Assembly: GCA_016869775.1 (NCBI GenBank)
Contig: VGDJ01000057.1
Span: 1-7,956 of the forward strand
Source: Alphaproteobacteria bacterium
Lineage (GTDB): Bacteria > Pseudomonadota > Alphaproteobacteria > Rickettsiales > UBA1997
Direction of reading: 5' to 3'
DNA length: 7,956 bases
Numbering within the stretch: the stretch's first letter is position 1; each line of letters starts with the position of its first letter. Positions 6,594 through 7,956 of this stretch are shown piece by piece. Under the pieces are notes generated by a model that saw only the letters and a list, made by a program, of their open reading frames with translations, made no database searches and was not told the DNA's origin. The translations under genes and the position numbers were made by a program.

Positions 6594-7406
6594 ATGCCGG
6601 AATTACCAGAAATTGAAACCATAAAACTCGGAATTCAATCCATCAAAAACTTGCAAATTACAGAAATCTATCGCTCTAATCATCGCCTTCGAATCGATTC
6701 AGCTCATGATTTATCAAGCATTAACACTCAAGAAATCGTTGATATTACTCGTCGCGCACGATATTTAATAATTAAACTTTCAAATCAAAAATCTCTCATC
6801 ATTCATCTTGGAATGAGCGGAAGAATTACTTTATCGCCACAATTTTACAAACTAAAACATGACCACTTTGCATGCCAATTTAATAATGGTCAATGGATGA
6901 TATACAACGATCCAAGACGCTTTGGTTTTATCGATTTAATCAATAATGATGATATTAAAAACCATAAAATGCTTAAAAGCCTTGGTCCCGAGCCGCTTTC
7001 AACCGAATTTAATCCAGATTACCTTGCCCGCCAAATCGCCAATAAAAATATCAACATTAAAACCTTGATGATGGACAATAAAATCGTAGTTGGAGTTGGC
7101 AATATTTACATCAATGAATCACTTTTTGATGCAAAAATATCGCCATTACGTAGCGCAAAATCTCTTAATAAAAAAGAGGTCGAAAAACTAACCAATTCAA
7201 TCAAAAAAATTATTGGAAATGCTATCGAAATGGGCGGTTCATCGATTTCTGACTATCAGAATGCTCAAGGTGAATTTGGTTCATTTCAAACTGTTCACAA
7301 AGTTTATGATCGCGCTAATCAAAAATGTTTTTCGTGCAATTGTAATATTGAAAGAATTGTTCAGAATCAAAGGTCATCATTTTTTTGTAAAAAATGTCAA
7401 AAATAA
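6594..7406 (+). CDS. mutM: Formamidopyrimidine-DNA glycosylase (Fpg/MutM)
   Basis: This bifunctional DNA glycosylase/AP lyase removes 8-oxoguanine and formamidopyrimidines. At 270 residues it matches the family's normal length. The N-terminus MPELPEIE carries the catalytic Pro (exposed after Met removal) and Glu. Other hallmarks are IIHLGMSGRI (69-78), KHDHF (88-92), NDPRRFGF (105-112), the helix-two-turn-helix with MMDNKIVVGVGNIYINESLF (159-178), FQTVHKVYDR (231-240), and a zinc finger with C245, C248, C265 and C268 plus the delta-elimination Arg at 260 in QRSSFFC. One oddity is RRARY at 53-57, where E. coli and most relatives have RRAKY with the lysine tied to beta-elimination. The codon is CGA (6759-6761). 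The start is fixed because the enzyme needs Pro at position 2. No Shine-Dalgarno sequence is seen. It probably shares a transcript with the lipoprotein gene 15 nt downstream. Confidence 0.97.
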   Translation: MPELPEIETIKLGIQSIKNLQITEIYRSNHRLRIDSAHDLSSINTQEIVDITRRARYLIIKLSNQKSLIIHLGMSGRITLSPQFYKLKHDHFACQFNNGQWMIYNDPRRFGFIDLINNDDIKNHKMLKSLGPEPLSTEFNPDYLARQIANKNINIKTLMMDNKIVVGVGNIYINESLFDAKISPLRSAKSLNKKEVEKLTNSIKKIIGNAIEMGGSSISDYQNAQGEFGSFQTVHKVYDRANQKCFSCNCNIERIVQNQRSSFFCKKCQK

Positions 7407-7421
7407 ATACCCTTATAAATT

Positions 7422-7850
7422 ATGTTAAAAATCACAAAATCTACTTTAAAAATAGCTGTAATTTTTCTACTAAATATTGGCTTGCTATCATGCAAAACAA
7501 AGCTTTATGACAACAATTTTCAGTCCAATAATTTTTTTTCTGAAAATAAATTTGTTGATGGAACTCAAGATGTACCCTTAGCAGATGGCCTCGAAATAAT
7601 TGATGATGATGGAGTAGATTTTGACACCATCCTTGGAAGTTATAGCTCAGTGAACTACAAATCAAAAAATGATAATAACGAAATAATAAAATTTTATAAC
7701 CAATCATTGCCAAAACTGGGGTGGAAAGCGATCAAGATAGCTAAAAATTCTTTGATATTTCAGCGTGATAATCAAAAACTTGAAATCAAATTTTTACTAC
7801 AAAATTCTGAGAATGTAGTGATTTTTTCTACCACCACCAAAACCAAATAA
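7422..7850 (+). CDS. Putative small lipoprotein, conserved hypothetical
   Basis: This 142-residue protein has a signal-peptide-like N-terminus: Lys residues at 3, 6 and 10, a hydrophobic stretch at 11-22, then LLSC with Cys at 24. That is an acceptable lipobox, although Leu at -2 is not the commonest choice, so a lipid-anchored periplasmic protein is likely. A polar linker (25-48) leads to a compact C-terminal domain with DVPLADGLEII (50-60), GVDFDTILGSY (64-74), FYNQSLPKLGW (91-101) and an alternating hydrophobic strand pattern to the end. The pattern of a PL..GL motif, a VxFDxxxG motif, then FYxxxLPxLGW recalls small uncharacterised proteins in alphaproteobacteria (my recollection, not a search). 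The gene starts 15 nt after mutM on the same strand, so cotranscription is likely, but no role in repair should be inferred from that. Function unknown. Confidence 0.82.
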   Translation: MLKITKSTLKIAVIFLLNIGLLSCKTKLYDNNFQSNNFFSENKFVDGTQDVPLADGLEIIDDDGVDFDTILGSYSSVNYKSKNDNNEIIKFYNQSLPKLGWKAIKIAKNSLIFQRDNQKLEIKFLLQNSENVVIFSTTTKTK

Positions 7851-7956
7851 ACTCAATATAGCACTTAACGGCGACTAAATTAATTTCATCAAGAATTGTT
7901 TTTGTTGTAAATCAAAAATTGGGCAAAAATTGGGCAAAAATTGGGCAAAAATTGGG
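7851..7956. other. Terminal non-coding stretch
   Basis: After the lipoprotein stop there are about 60 bases in which I see no gene, RNA or clear stem-loop terminator, followed by the 11-bp tandem repeat that runs to the edge. A T-rich run (ttgtttttgttg, near 7897-7908) is not preceded by a convincing hairpin. Confidence 0.5.
7910..7956. repeat. 11-bp tandem repeat running off the window end
   Basis: The unit gggcaaaaatt occurs three times perfectly (7921-7953), followed by the first three bases of a fourth copy at the edge. A degenerate copy, aatcaaaaatt, precedes them at 7910-7920. Since 11 is not a multiple of three, all three frames on a strand read the same 11-residue cycle, and none contains a stop on either strand. 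The array is cut by the window, so its true copy number is unknown. Confidence 0.92.

Noticed and set aside
7213..7428. 71-residue plus-strand frame overlapping the end of mutM
   Set aside because: It is the alternate frame of the MutM zinc-finger region, which is clearly coding in the mutM frame.
7910..7956. Start of a CRISPR array
   Set aside because: The repeat is 11 bp with no spacers between copies, and no cas genes are nearby. It is a simple tandem repeat.

Overview
This 7956-base, AT-rich window carries ordinary bacterial housekeeping genes plus two large membrane proteins, and looks like a contig fragment. It opens inside gatA and ends inside a short tandem repeat. The GatA, QueH and MutM sequences read like alphaproteobacterial versions of these families, and the small lipoprotein after mutM resembles one I recall from alphaproteobacteria. 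A low-GC alphaproteobacterium, perhaps Rickettsiales-like or another reduced lineage, is my best guess, inferred from family resemblance without a search. Recognisable Shine-Dalgarno sequences are largely missing, intergenic gaps are short, and the standard bacterial code fits.

Layout. Positions 1-514 (+) are the 3' end of gatA. Positions 537-2146 (+) are a broken gene for a polytopic membrane protein of the YfhO/GT-C type. It has one frameshift near 834-842 and one in-frame stop at 911-913, leaving an N-terminal fragment (537-845) and a long C-terminal open frame (959-2146). It converges on a minus-strand cluster that reads from high to low coordinates: queH (6488-5721), a GT-C-like membrane glycosyltransferase (best start 5707, end 4124) and thrS (4122-2185). 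Gaps in this cluster are 13 and 1 nucleotides, so it is probably one operon. A 105-bp divergent intergenic region (6489-6593) separates it from a plus-strand pair, mutM (6594-7406) and a small lipoprotein gene (7422-7850). The last 106 bases are non-coding as far as I can see and end in an 11-bp tandem repeat cut by the window edge.

Functionally, three genes serve tRNA: gatA (transamidation of mischarged tRNA), thrS (tRNA-Thr charging and editing) and queH (last step of queuosine synthesis at the wobble base). mutM repairs oxidised DNA bases. The two membrane proteins probably act in envelope glycan or lipid modification, but their substrates cannot be read from the sequence.

I do not see a clearly new defence, mobile or CRISPR system. 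The points most worth a second look are an arginine at the usually lysine catalytic position of MutM, the doubly disrupted membrane-protein gene, a 12-bp tandem repeat at the end of thrS that repeats the stop codon in frame three times, a similar 12-bp duplication at the end of the neighbouring gene, and the 11-bp repeat at the window edge.
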